Shown here: positions 1-7,010 of the stretch, piece after piece
Position numbering within the stretch: position 1 is the stretch's first letter
Layout: each line of letters starts with the position of its first letter
NCBI RefSeq assembly: GCF_022829405.1
Contig: NZ_JAKSXW010000146.1
Location: forward strand, 92,895 to 156,894
Source: Methylobacterium sp. J-076
Lineage (GTDB): Bacteria > Pseudomonadota > Alphaproteobacteria > Rhizobiales > Beijerinckiaceae
DNA: 64,000 bases
Direction of reading: 5' to 3'
Made by a program: the position numbers and the translations under genes
Notes under the pieces: model-generated
The model's database searches: none
What the model was told of the DNA's origin: nothing
What the model saw: only the letters and a program-made list of their open reading frames with translations

Positions 1-1
1 C

Positions 2-55
2 GCCTATCGCGCGGGGCTTTCGCGGGGTGCCCTGACCGTCTTCCCCGCCGGATAA
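2..55 (+). CDS. 3' end of an unidentified gene entering from the left
   Basis: One frame is open from the window edge to a TAA at 53-55, giving a 17-residue tail that ends Val-Phe-Pro-Ala-Gly. Nothing in so short a tail identifies a family. It is called only because the frame is open to the edge, its codons are GC-rich like its neighbours, and the next gene begins about 160 bases later. It could equally be non-coding. Confidence 0.3.
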   Translation, partial: AYRAGLSRGALTVFPAG

Positions 56-216
56 ACGAGACCTCACGGCCGGTTCAGCCCTCGCTCAGATTGTATCCTG
101 CACCTTCTCCGCAGAGTGCGGACGGTGGATCCAAACGCGCTTTTCGCGGGTTTCGGATAGGATTCTGGGCGCGGCTATCTTTTCAGGCCGCAACCGATGA
201 GGTATCGCTCAAACTT

Positions 217-558
217 ATGGTTGCGCTGCAGCAAGTCCTCGTGGTGGACGACGGCGTACGGGCTGTCGATCACTCTCTCTCCGGCGAGTTGGCCGGGCTG
301 GGTTATGCCAGCGTCACCGCCTCTTTGGAGGCGGCCGACGATGTGCTGGCCGTCATCGCTCCTCCCGCCGCAGTGCTGGTTCAGGCGCCCACCCGGCGCG
401 ATCCAGCCTATGCCCGGCGGGCGGCCCGTCTCAGGGCGCGGATGCGGGAGAAGGGCATCCCCGTCATCCTGATCGGCGAGAACGACGGTCGCGCGGGGGC
501 GCCTGTCGACCTCGCGACCCGCCTCGGCGCCTGCGTCGCCGCCAAGCCGGATTTTTAA
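217..558 (+). CDS. Receiver-like protein lacking the phospho-acceptor Asp
   Basis: Stand-alone protein of 113 residues with the outline of a two-component receiver domain: a first strand VLVVDDG (residues 7-13), a fourth strand IPVILIGE and a final Lys-Pro (VAAKPDF) where receivers carry their conserved Lys. The third strand reads AAVLVQAP, so the usual phospho-acceptor Asp is Gln. It therefore looks like a pseudo-receiver that cannot be phosphorylated in the normal way. I chose the ATG at 217 because the domain begins there; the same frame is open from 91, but that extension is low-complexity and Arg/Ser-rich. It stops just after the KP motif, so helix 5 is missing. No kinase gene is adjacent. 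Function unknown. Confidence 0.6.
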   Translation: MVALQQVLVVDDGVRAVDHSLSGELAGLGYASVTASLEAADDVLAVIAPPAAVLVQAPTRRDPAYARRAARLRARMREKGIPVILIGENDGRAGAPVDLATRLGACVAAKPDF

Positions 559-637
559 AAACCCAATCGATCCGGCGACGGGGTCGCCACCCGTCACGAC
601 CGTGCGTCGCCCCCGGTGACGGCGGGCGCCGGTCGCA

Positions 638-1879
638 TCAGGCCGGAGCGCGGCGGGAATCCGCCCGCATCAGCTCCGGCGCGCCGAACCGCGGCAGGAC
701 GCCCTCCCGCATCACGATCCGCCGCAGCGGCCCGAGATGGGTCATGGCGAGCAGGCCGAGCCCCCGGGCGAGGTCCAGCGGCAGCAGATCCGTCAACAAC
801 GAGCGGTTCAGCACGTCCACCGCCGCCGTGCGCGCCGCGGCGTCGAGGCGGCGGCCGGCGGCATAGGTCGCGAGCACTGCCCGGCTGCCCGGATCGCGCC
901 CGTCCCGCTGGGCCCGCACCACCATGTCCCGGACCGAGGCCGCGTCCCGCAGGCCGAGGTTGAGGCCCTGGGCGCCGATCGGCGGGAAGACGTGGGCCGC
1001 CTCGCCCACGAGGGCGAGCCGCGCCGCCACGGGCGTCGAGACCAGCAGACCGCGCATCGGCACGAGGCCGCGGGGGCCGTCGATCCGCATCCGGCCGAGC
1101 ATGCCCTTGGCCTGCCGCTCCACGGCATCGGCCAGAGCGGCGTCGTCCATCGCGGCGAGCCCTTCGGCGTGCCCCTTGCCAGCCACCCAGACGAGGCTCG
1201 ACCGGAAGCCCCCCGGCATCGGCACCAGGGTGAAGGGCCCCGACCGGGTGTGGAACTCGGTCGAGACATCGCCGTGCGGCCGGGTGTGGGCGAGGATCGT
1301 GGTGATCGCCGATTGCGGGTAGTTCCATTCACGGACCGCGACCCCGCTGGCCCCGCGCAGGGGTGAGCGGCTGCCGTCGGCGGCGACGACCAGCCTCGCC
1401 TCCACCGCAGCCCCATCCGCGAGGGCGATTCGGGAAGCGGCCTCGCCGGGTTCCGCCCCGGCCGCATCGCTCTCGATCAGGGTGAGGCCGTCCTGGGCCC
1501 TGGCGCGGCGGCGCAGGGCCGCCACGAGGTGCGCGCTCTCCACGTTCCAGCCGAAGGCGTCGAGGCCGATCTCCGCGGCGTTGAACCGGGCCGGGGGCGG
1601 CCGGAACAGGCTGCGCGTGTCGTCGATGATCTGCAGGGTGCAGAGGGGGCTCGCCCACTCCCCCACCTCGTCCCAGGCGCCGAGCGCCCGGAGGAACCGC
1701 ACGGAGCCGTCGAGCAGCGCCACCGTCCGCCCGTCCGCCACGGGGGCGTGGCGGCCCACGAGGGCCGTCCTCACGCCCGCCTGCGCGCTCGCCAGCGCCG
1801 CGGCGAGGCCCGCGGCCCCCGCCCCCACCACCGCCACCTCGAAGCGCGGCACCGTGGTGCCCGATGATCTGCCCTGCAC
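638..1879 (-). CDS. UbiH/UbiF/VisC-family FAD-dependent hydroxylase
   Basis: Flavoprotein monooxygenase of 413 residues, of the group that hydroxylates the benzoquinone ring during ubiquinone biosynthesis. Visible are the N-terminal dinucleotide-binding GAGAAG motif (about residues 19-24), the middle AADGSRSPLR motif (DG motif) and the C-terminal LVGEAAHVFPP...GLNLGLRD segment (usual GDAAH is GEAAH here). It starts with GTG. Length and motifs fit UbiH/UbiF/UbiM proteins; which ring position it attacks cannot be told from sequence alone. It stands alone, convergent with the receiver-like gene and codirectional with the dehalogenase-like gene, 85 bases apart. Confidence 0.85.
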   Translation of the reverse strand: MQGRSSGTTVPRFEVAVVGAGAAGLAAALASAQAGVRTALVGRHAPVADGRTVALLDGSVRFLRALGAWDEVGEWASPLCTLQIIDDTRSLFRPPPARFNAAEIGLDAFGWNVESAHLVAALRRRARAQDGLTLIESDAAGAEPGEAASRIALADGAAVEARLVVAADGSRSPLRGASGVAVREWNYPQSAITTILAHTRPHGDVSTEFHTRSGPFTLVPMPGGFRSSLVWVAGKGHAEGLAAMDDAALADAVERQAKGMLGRMRIDGPRGLVPMRGLLVSTPVAARLALVGEAAHVFPPIGAQGLNLGLRDAASVRDMVVRAQRDGRDPGSRAVLATYAAGRRLDAAARTAAVDVLNRSLLTDLLPLDLARGLGLLAMTHLGPLRRIVMREGVLPRFGAPELMRADSRRAPA

Positions 1880-1964
1880 GGCCCATGGCCTCCGTTCAGG
1901 TCCTATCTGTCCCCCTCCCGGCCGTCTGCCAAGGCCGATGCGACCATGGGCGATGTGCCCCCGC

Positions 1965-2849
1965 TCAGGCGAGGAAGCGCGTCAGCTCCGCCAGGACGTC
2001 CCCCGGACGCTCCTCCTGAAGGTTGTGGCCGCACGCCAGCGCCCGCCCGGAGACGTCCACCGCCTTCTCGCGCCAGACCTCCAGCACGTCGTAGGTCCGG
2101 CCGACGACGCCCTTCGCCCCCCAGAGTGCCAGGAGCGGCACGCCGATGCGCGCGTCGGCATCGGCGGCGTCGTGCTCCAGGTCGATGCCCGCCGCCGCCC
2201 GGTAATCCTCGCAGATCGCGTGCCGGCAGGCGGGGTCGGAGTAGCAGCGCAGGTATTCCGCGAAGAGCTCCGGCGGGGTCGAGCCCGGCGTCTTCGACTG
2301 GGTCTCGATGTGGTGCCGGAGGAAGTATTCGGGATCGGCGGCGATCAGCCGCTCCGGCAGCGGCGCCGGCTGGATGAAGAAGAACCACCAGAAGTAGCTT
2401 GTGGCGAGGTTCTTGTCGGTGCGCGCGTAGACCGTCGCCGTCGGGGCGATGTCGAACACGGCGACGCGCTCCACCGCCCGGGGGTGGTCCAGGGCGAGCC
2501 GGTGGGCCACGCGTCCGCCCCGGTCGTGGCCGACCACGGCGAAGCGCTCATGGCCGAGGCTGCGCATCACCGCCACGGCGTCGGCGGCCATGGCGCGCTT
2601 GGCGTAGGCCTCGTGGTGCTCCCCGCCCTCGGGCTTGCCGGAATCGCCGTAGCCGCGCAGATCCATCGCGACGACGCGATGCGTTTCGGCGAGGCGGGGC
2701 GCGACGTGCAGCCACGTCGAGAGCGTCTGCGGATGGCCGTGGAGCAGCAGGACCGGCGGGCCGGAGCCCCCGGCGCGGGCATTGATGGCGATGCCGGGGG
2801 CGGTCTCGATCCGGTGGTGCGAGAAGCCCGGGAGGAAGTCTGTGGCCAT
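1965..2849 (-). CDS. Alpha/beta hydrolase, haloacetate dehalogenase-like
   Basis: Protein of 294 residues that matches the fluoroacetate/haloacetate dehalogenase family end to end as I know it. The nucleophile Asp109 sits in GHDRGGR with the carboxylate-binding Arg110 and Arg113, Asp133 is in VFDIAPT, the Tyr is in CEDYR and the catalytic His is in CGHNLQEE. One halide-pocket residue differs: the family His-Trp pair is Trp154-Trp155 here (sequence FWWFFFIQP). The substrate may therefore not be a haloacid, and an epoxide-hydrolase-like or other esterase role is possible. The ATG at 2849 matches the family N-terminus; an in-frame ATG at 2882 would add 11 residues. No operon partner. Confidence 0.75.
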   Translation of the reverse strand: MATDFLPGFSHHRIETAPGIAINARAGGSGPPVLLLHGHPQTLSTWLHVAPRLAETHRVVAMDLRGYGDSGKPEGGEHHEAYAKRAMAADAVAVMRSLGHERFAVVGHDRGGRVAHRLALDHPRAVERVAVFDIAPTATVYARTDKNLATSYFWWFFFIQPAPLPERLIAADPEYFLRHHIETQSKTPGSTPPELFAEYLRCYSDPACRHAICEDYRAAAGIDLEHDAADADARIGVPLLALWGAKGVVGRTYDVLEVWREKAVDVSGRALACGHNLQEERPGDVLAELTRFLA

Positions 2850-3017
2850 GCCGGCACCCCGTGCGGACGGTGCTGGGGTCATACACCCCTTCCGCCCCCG
2901 CCGTCACCGCGCGGGCGTGGGGCATCGGCACGGGGGATGCGGGACGGCGTGACAGCGGAGGGAAGGCTCCGGTAAGCCGCCCGCGTGTAAGATGCGGCCT
3001 TCCCCCGCGCGAATGCG

Positions 3018-5150
3018 ATGACCGACAGCCCCCTGCGTCCGAGCCTCCTCGATCCGCTCTTCGCCCCGGCCCGCACCCTGCCGGGCGTCGGGCCGAAGGT
3101 CGCGCCCCTCATCGAGAAGCTCCTCGGTACGCCCGAGCGCGAGGCGCGGATCGTGGACCTGCTGTTCCACCTGCCGCAGGGCGGGGTGGCGCGGAAGCTC
3201 GTCGGCTCGGTGGCCGAGGCGCCGGCCGGGGAGCCGGTGACGCTGGGCGTGACCGTGGTGGCCCACCGCGCGCCGACGCCCGGCGCGGGACGCCGGCCGC
3301 ACCGGGTGGTGGTGGAGGACGCGACGGGGGACATCACCCTCGTCTTCTTCGGCATGCCCCGGGCGCGGATCGAGAAGATGCTGCCGCTGGGCGCGCACCG
3401 CTACGTCTCGGGCAAGATCGACGTCTGGGAGGGCATGCGCCAGATGGTGCATCCCTCCCGCGTCCTGGACGAGGCGGGGCTGGCCGACCTGCCCGCCGTG
3501 GAGCCGGTCTACGGCGCCACCGAGGGCCTGACCTCCCGGGCGATCAACAAGCTCGCCGTGGCCGCCCTCGACCGGCTGGCGCCCCTGCCCGAATGGCAGG
3601 ACCCGGCCTGGCTCGCCCGGAGCCGCTTCCCGGCCTTCGCCGACGCCCTGCGCACCGAGCACCGGCCGGAGGAGGCCCCGCCCCGCCCGGCCGACCCGCT
3701 CCAGCCCGCCCCCGTGACGCCCGCCCGCCGCCGCCTCGCCTACGACGAGCTGCTGGCCTCGCAGCTGGCCCTCGCCCTCACCCGGGCCCGCCAGCGGCGG
3801 AAGGCGGGCCGGGTGAACGCCGGGGACGGTGCCCTGGGGGCGCGGATCGCGGGGGGGCTGCCCTTCGCCCTCACCGGCGCCCAGGCCAGGGCCGTCGAGG
3901 AGATCCGCGCCGACCTCGCCGCCCCCCGGCGGATGCTGCGCCTGCTCCAGGGCGACGTGGGCTCGGGCAAGACGGCGGTGGCCCTGCTCGCCATGGCCTC
4001 CGCCGTGGAGGCCGGGCGGCAGGCCGCCCTGATGGCGCCCACCGAGATCCTGGCCCGCCAGCATTTCGAGCGTCTCGCACCGCTGGCCGGGGCCCTGCGG
4101 CTGCGCCTGATGACCGGGCGCGACCGGGCCGCCGAGCGCCGGGCGACGCTGGCCGACCTCGCGGCGGGGGAGATCGACATCCTCGTGGGCACCCATGCCC
4201 TGTTCCAGGAGGCCGTGACCTTCCGCGACCTCGCCCTGGCCGTGGTGGACGAGCAGCACCGCTTCGGCGTCCACCAGCGCCTCGCCCTCGGCGCCAAGGG
4301 CGAGGCGGTGGACTTCCTGGTGATGACCGCGACGCCGATCCCGCGCACCCTGGCGCTGACCTTCTTCGGCGACATGGACGTCTCCGTCCTCGACGAGAAA
4401 CCCGCCGGGCGGCAGCCGATCCGCACCCTCACCCTCTCCACCGAGCGCCTGGACGAGGTGGTCGCCGGCCTCGGTCGGGCCATGGCGCAGGGGGATCGCG
4501 TCTACTGGATCTGCCCCCTCGTCGAGGAATCGGAATTCATCGACCTCGCGGCGGCGACCGAGCGGTTCGAGGACCTGACGCAGCATTTCGGCGCCGTGGT
4601 CGGGCTGATCCACGGCAAGATGCCGGGGCCGGAGAAGGACGCCGCCATGGCCCGCTTCGCCGCGGGTGAGACCAAGTTGCTGGTCTCGACCACGGTGGTG
4701 GAGGTCGGCGTCGACGTGCCGGAGGCCACGATCATGGTGGTGGAGCACGCCGAACGCTTCGGCCTCGCCCAGCTCCACCAGTTGCGCGGCCGGGTCGGGC
4801 GCGGGGCGAAGGCGTCCTCGTGCCTGCTGCTCTACCGCGGTCCCCTGGGACAGGTCTCCCGGGCGCGGCTGGAGATGATGCGCGAAACCGAGGACGGCTT
4901 CCGCATCGCCGAGGCGGACCTGAAGCTGCGCGGCGAGGGCGAGGTGCTCGGCACCCGGCAATCGGGCCTGGCCGCCTTCCGCCTCGCCCGGATCGAGAGC
5001 GACGGCGACCTCCTGCAGACCGCCCGGGACGATGCGCGGCTGATCGTGGAGCGCGACCCCCGGTTGGAAAGCCCCCGCGGTCAGGCGCTCCGGGTGCTGC
5101 TCTACCTGTTCGAGCGGGAGGCCGCGATCCGGCTGATCGGCGCCGGCTGA
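3018..5150 (+). CDS. recG: ATP-dependent DNA helicase RecG
   Basis: RecG branch-migration helicase, 710 residues (E. coli RecG is 693). The N-terminal wedge/OB region is followed by a helicase core with Walker A GDVGSGKT (about residues 313-320), the DEQH box at about 411-414 in the form DEQHRFGVHQR, motif III TATPIPRTLAL, and the C-terminal helicase half with QLRGRVGRG. A TRG-type wedge and the hairpin preceding motif VI are compatible. The protein acts in the cytoplasm, reversing stalled replication forks and processing Holliday junctions. The gene stands alone; a strong hairpin follows 43 bases after its stop and may end the transcript. Confidence 0.97.
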   Translation: MTDSPLRPSLLDPLFAPARTLPGVGPKVAPLIEKLLGTPEREARIVDLLFHLPQGGVARKLVGSVAEAPAGEPVTLGVTVVAHRAPTPGAGRRPHRVVVEDATGDITLVFFGMPRARIEKMLPLGAHRYVSGKIDVWEGMRQMVHPSRVLDEAGLADLPAVEPVYGATEGLTSRAINKLAVAALDRLAPLPEWQDPAWLARSRFPAFADALRTEHRPEEAPPRPADPLQPAPVTPARRRLAYDELLASQLALALTRARQRRKAGRVNAGDGALGARIAGGLPFALTGAQARAVEEIRADLAAPRRMLRLLQGDVGSGKTAVALLAMASAVEAGRQAALMAPTEILARQHFERLAPLAGALRLRLMTGRDRAAERRATLADLAAGEIDILVGTHALFQEAVTFRDLALAVVDEQHRFGVHQRLALGAKGEAVDFLVMTATPIPRTLALTFFGDMDVSVLDEKPAGRQPIRTLTLSTERLDEVVAGLGRAMAQGDRVYWICPLVEESEFIDLAAATERFEDLTQHFGAVVGLIHGKMPGPEKDAAMARFAAGETKLLVSTTVVEVGVDVPEATIMVVEHAERFGLAQLHQLRGRVGRGAKASSCLLLYRGPLGQVSRARLEMMRETEDGFRIAEADLKLRGEGEVLGTRQSGLAAFRLARIESDGDLLQTARDDARLIVERDPRLESPRGQALRVLLYLFEREAAIRLIGAG

Positions 5151-5193
5151 ACGCCGCCGTTCAGGAAAGCGACAGGGGGGCGGGACCGGCGCG

Positions 5194-5240
5194 GATTTTT
5201 CGCCGGCCGGTGACGGTCCCCCGGCCAGCTCGAAAAATCC
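5194..5240 (+). repeat. Inverted repeat (long hairpin) downstream of recG
   Basis: A perfect 10-base inverted repeat (GGATTTTTCG at 5194-5203, CGAAAAATCC at 5231-5240) encloses a second 6-base repeat (GGCCGG 5206-5211, CCGGCC 5221-5226). The two together fold into one long stem. It lies in the 250-base gap between recG and the next gene. No T-run follows, so it is not a textbook intrinsic terminator, but it could end or stabilise the recG message. Confidence 0.45.
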
Positions 5241-5401
5241 TGCGATTTCAGGGGGATGATTTATTTCACGGGGCCAGGAACCCGCGGGCGGACGGACCTC
5301 TGGGATGCTGAGACCTTGCATCCGACACAATCGCCCCTTAACTGTAGATGAACGAAAGGCCCGGTACGCCGGGTCGTCACGGACGAATCTGGAGGACGGA
5401 C

Positions 5402-5722
5402 ATGTCGAACGGACTGTTCCAGCACCTGCCGGGCTCCAACGAGATGGCCGGCCACTATGCGCTCCCCAACGAGCCGTGGCTGATGCCGATCTCGGATCGA
5501 GAGGCCGGAACGAACCGGACTGCGGAGGAGCTTCAGGCTGCCGTGAAGCGGGCCTCGCGCCCCTTCTGGATCGCCGCCAACGGCCTCTGCGTGGCCCTCG
5601 GCCTCGCGCTGACGCTTCAGGCGGGCATGGGCTGGATGGGCCCCGCCCAGCACCCCACCGTCTCGGTGGCCCAGGCCACCCCGCCGACCATCGCCCCGCA
5701 GCAGGCATCCCTGCAGCGCTAA
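5402..5722 (+). CDS. Small single-pass membrane protein, unknown function
   Basis: Hypothetical protein of 106 residues. The ATG at 5402 is chosen because a good Shine-Dalgarno GGAGGA lies 7-12 bases upstream. The N-terminal half is hydrophilic, followed by one predicted membrane span (about residues 54-78, rich in Leu/Ala/Gly) and a Pro/Gln-rich tail. I recognise no family. It is monocistronic: recG ends 250 bases earlier and a strong terminator follows directly. The good ribosome site and terminator argue it is a real, well-expressed gene. Confidence 0.6.
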   Translation: MSNGLFQHLPGSNEMAGHYALPNEPWLMPISDREAGTNRTAEELQAAVKRASRPFWIAANGLCVALGLALTLQAGMGWMGPAQHPTVSVAQATPPTIAPQQASLQR

Positions 5723-5753
5723 GGTCGATCGAAAGCTCCAAACCGACCAAAAA

Positions 5754-5786
5754 CCGCCCCGGTGCCAGCCGCCGGGGCGGTTTTTT
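5754..5786 (+). terminator. Rho-independent terminator
   Basis: Perfect 9-base GC stem (CCGCCCCGG at 5754-5762, CCGGGGCGG at 5772-5780) with a 9-base loop, followed by six T (5781-5786) and preceded by a run of A. It ends the transcript of the small membrane protein. The A-run makes it partly bidirectional, so it may also serve the DUF502 gene coming from the right. Confidence 0.93.
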
Positions 5787-5842
5787 GTGGTCTCTAGGGT
5801 GCCGGGGAGAGTGGCACCGGCATCACGCGCCCTCCCGGCGCG

Positions 5843-6619
5843 TCAGGCATCCTCCGGTGTGGTCTCCCGGCGCTCGGGGACATGGGCGGCGCGCAGGCCG
5901 GCGGCCATGGCGTGCAGGCGCTGCTGCGGATCCTCCGGCTGGATGACGCCCGCCGACATCACGAGCTTGGCCGCGTCATCGACGCTGATCGGCACCTCCA
6001 CCACCTCCGAGCGCGGGAGATAGAAGAAGAAGCCCGTGGTCGGGTTCGGGGCGCAGGGCAGGAACACGCCCACCAGCTCACCCTCGCCGACGCCCCTGCC
6101 CTGCAGCGCGCCCTCCACCTCCGGCGCGGCGGGCGCGGACAGGAACACGACCGACCACGTGCCCTTCACGGGAAACTCCACCAGCCCGACCGTGCGGAAC
6201 GACGTGCCGTTGGCGGAGAACAGCGTCTCGAAGATCTGACGCAGCCCCTTGTACAGCCCCGAGATGACCGGGGTGCGGGCGAGCAGCACCTCCCCGAACT
6301 CGATGATCGACCGGCCGACGAGGTTGGCCGTCAGGAAGCCGAGCAGCGTCACCGCCAGGAAGGCGATGACGAGGCCGATCCCCGGGATCGAGAACGGGAG
6401 GTAGTGGTCCGGCAGGTAGCTCGCCGGGATCAGCGGCTTCACGAAGGAATCGATCAGCGCGATGATCCACCACGTGATGTAGGCGGTGATGGCCAGGGGG
6501 CCGGCGACGATGACGCCCGTGAGGAAATAGGTGCGCAGACGCCCGCGGGCGCTGACGCGCCGCTTCGGTGCGCCCGGCTCCGGCTCTGGCGGCGTGATCG
6601 GAGGAAGGCTCGACGCCAC
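5843..6619 (-). CDS. DUF502 family membrane protein
   Basis: Protein of 258 residues from a GTG at 6619 that has AGAGGG six bases upstream. An earlier in-frame start at 6775 would add 52 low-complexity residues. It has two membrane spans (LTGVIVAGPLAITAYITWWI and IPGIGLVIAFLAVTLLGFL) and then the conserved DUF502 segment around PVISGLYKGLRQIFETLF and VVFLSAPAAPE. The C-terminal part is soluble. The family is widespread in proteobacteria and plants, and its biochemical function is not established as far as I know. It is convergent with the small membrane-protein gene across the shared terminator. Confidence 0.85.
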   Translation of the reverse strand: MASSLPPITPPEPEPGAPKRRVSARGRLRTYFLTGVIVAGPLAITAYITWWIIALIDSFVKPLIPASYLPDHYLPFSIPGIGLVIAFLAVTLLGFLTANLVGRSIIEFGEVLLARTPVISGLYKGLRQIFETLFSANGTSFRTVGLVEFPVKGTWSVVFLSAPAAPEVEGALQGRGVGEGELVGVFLPCAPNPTTGFFFYLPRSEVVEVPISVDDAAKLVMSAGVIQPEDPQQRLHAMAAGLRAAHVPERRETTPEDA

Positions 6620-6787
6620 GACTGCCCTCTCGGACGGCGGCGGCCGGAGAATCCGGCCGGGCGGTGGCGGGTGCGCACCGGAGGGAGAGGTAGCCCTTGC
6701 GACAGCCGCGCTCAAGGCCCGCCATTCGCCCCCGTGCGCCGTCGCGATCATGCCTCGAAACTTGATCGCGCGCAATTGTCATGCGTC

Positions 6788-6868
6788 AGATTAGATCGGT
6801 ATGAATTCGACCGGTTCTAATGAACAGTTTCCAGAACAAGGTCTTGCTCTCTGGAATTGATCTAATGA
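6788..6868. promoter_or_regulatory. Repeated TCTAATGA-type motifs upstream of the siderophore receptor
   Basis: The relatively AT-rich 235-base gap before the receptor gene contains TTCTAATGA (6815-6823), TTGATCTAATGA (6857-6868) and, inverted, AGATTAGATC (6788-6797). A near-identical CTGATCTAATGA stands upstream of the PepSY gene at 10485-10496. Half sites of the form TTCTAA/TTAGAA are known for the rhizobial iron regulators Irr and RirA. That these are iron operators is inference from position and resemblance. Confidence 0.45.
6829..6856. repeat. Inverted repeat in the receptor promoter region
   Basis: TTCCAGA (6829-6835) and its exact complement TCTGGAA (6850-6856) enclose CAAG/CTTG (6837-6840, 6843-6846), giving a symmetrical 28-base element. 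It lies 155 bases before the receptor start, between two of the TCTAATGA motifs. It may be an operator for a dimeric regulator or an RNA stem. Confidence 0.5.
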
Positions 6869-7010
6869 TACTGTGTTGTGTTTGAGGAACAGGCCGGAGC
6901 AATAAGCCGAAACGCAGAACTAATGATGGTTGCTGTGTTGATCGGCCGGGATCGACCGCGGAAGACGCTCCGGGACGCGAGTGTCGCGTCGGACCATCTT
7001 CCGGAGAGTC

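Noticed and set aside
574..588. GGCGAC-GGG-GTCGCC hairpin after the pseudo-receiver gene as an intrinsic terminator
   Set aside because: Only six pairs and no T-run on the side that would matter; too weak to call.
2904..5750. A 948-codon open frame on the minus strand opposite recG
   Set aside because: It is the antisense shadow of recG in a GC-rich genome, with low-complexity Gly/Arg/His-rich composition and no motifs.
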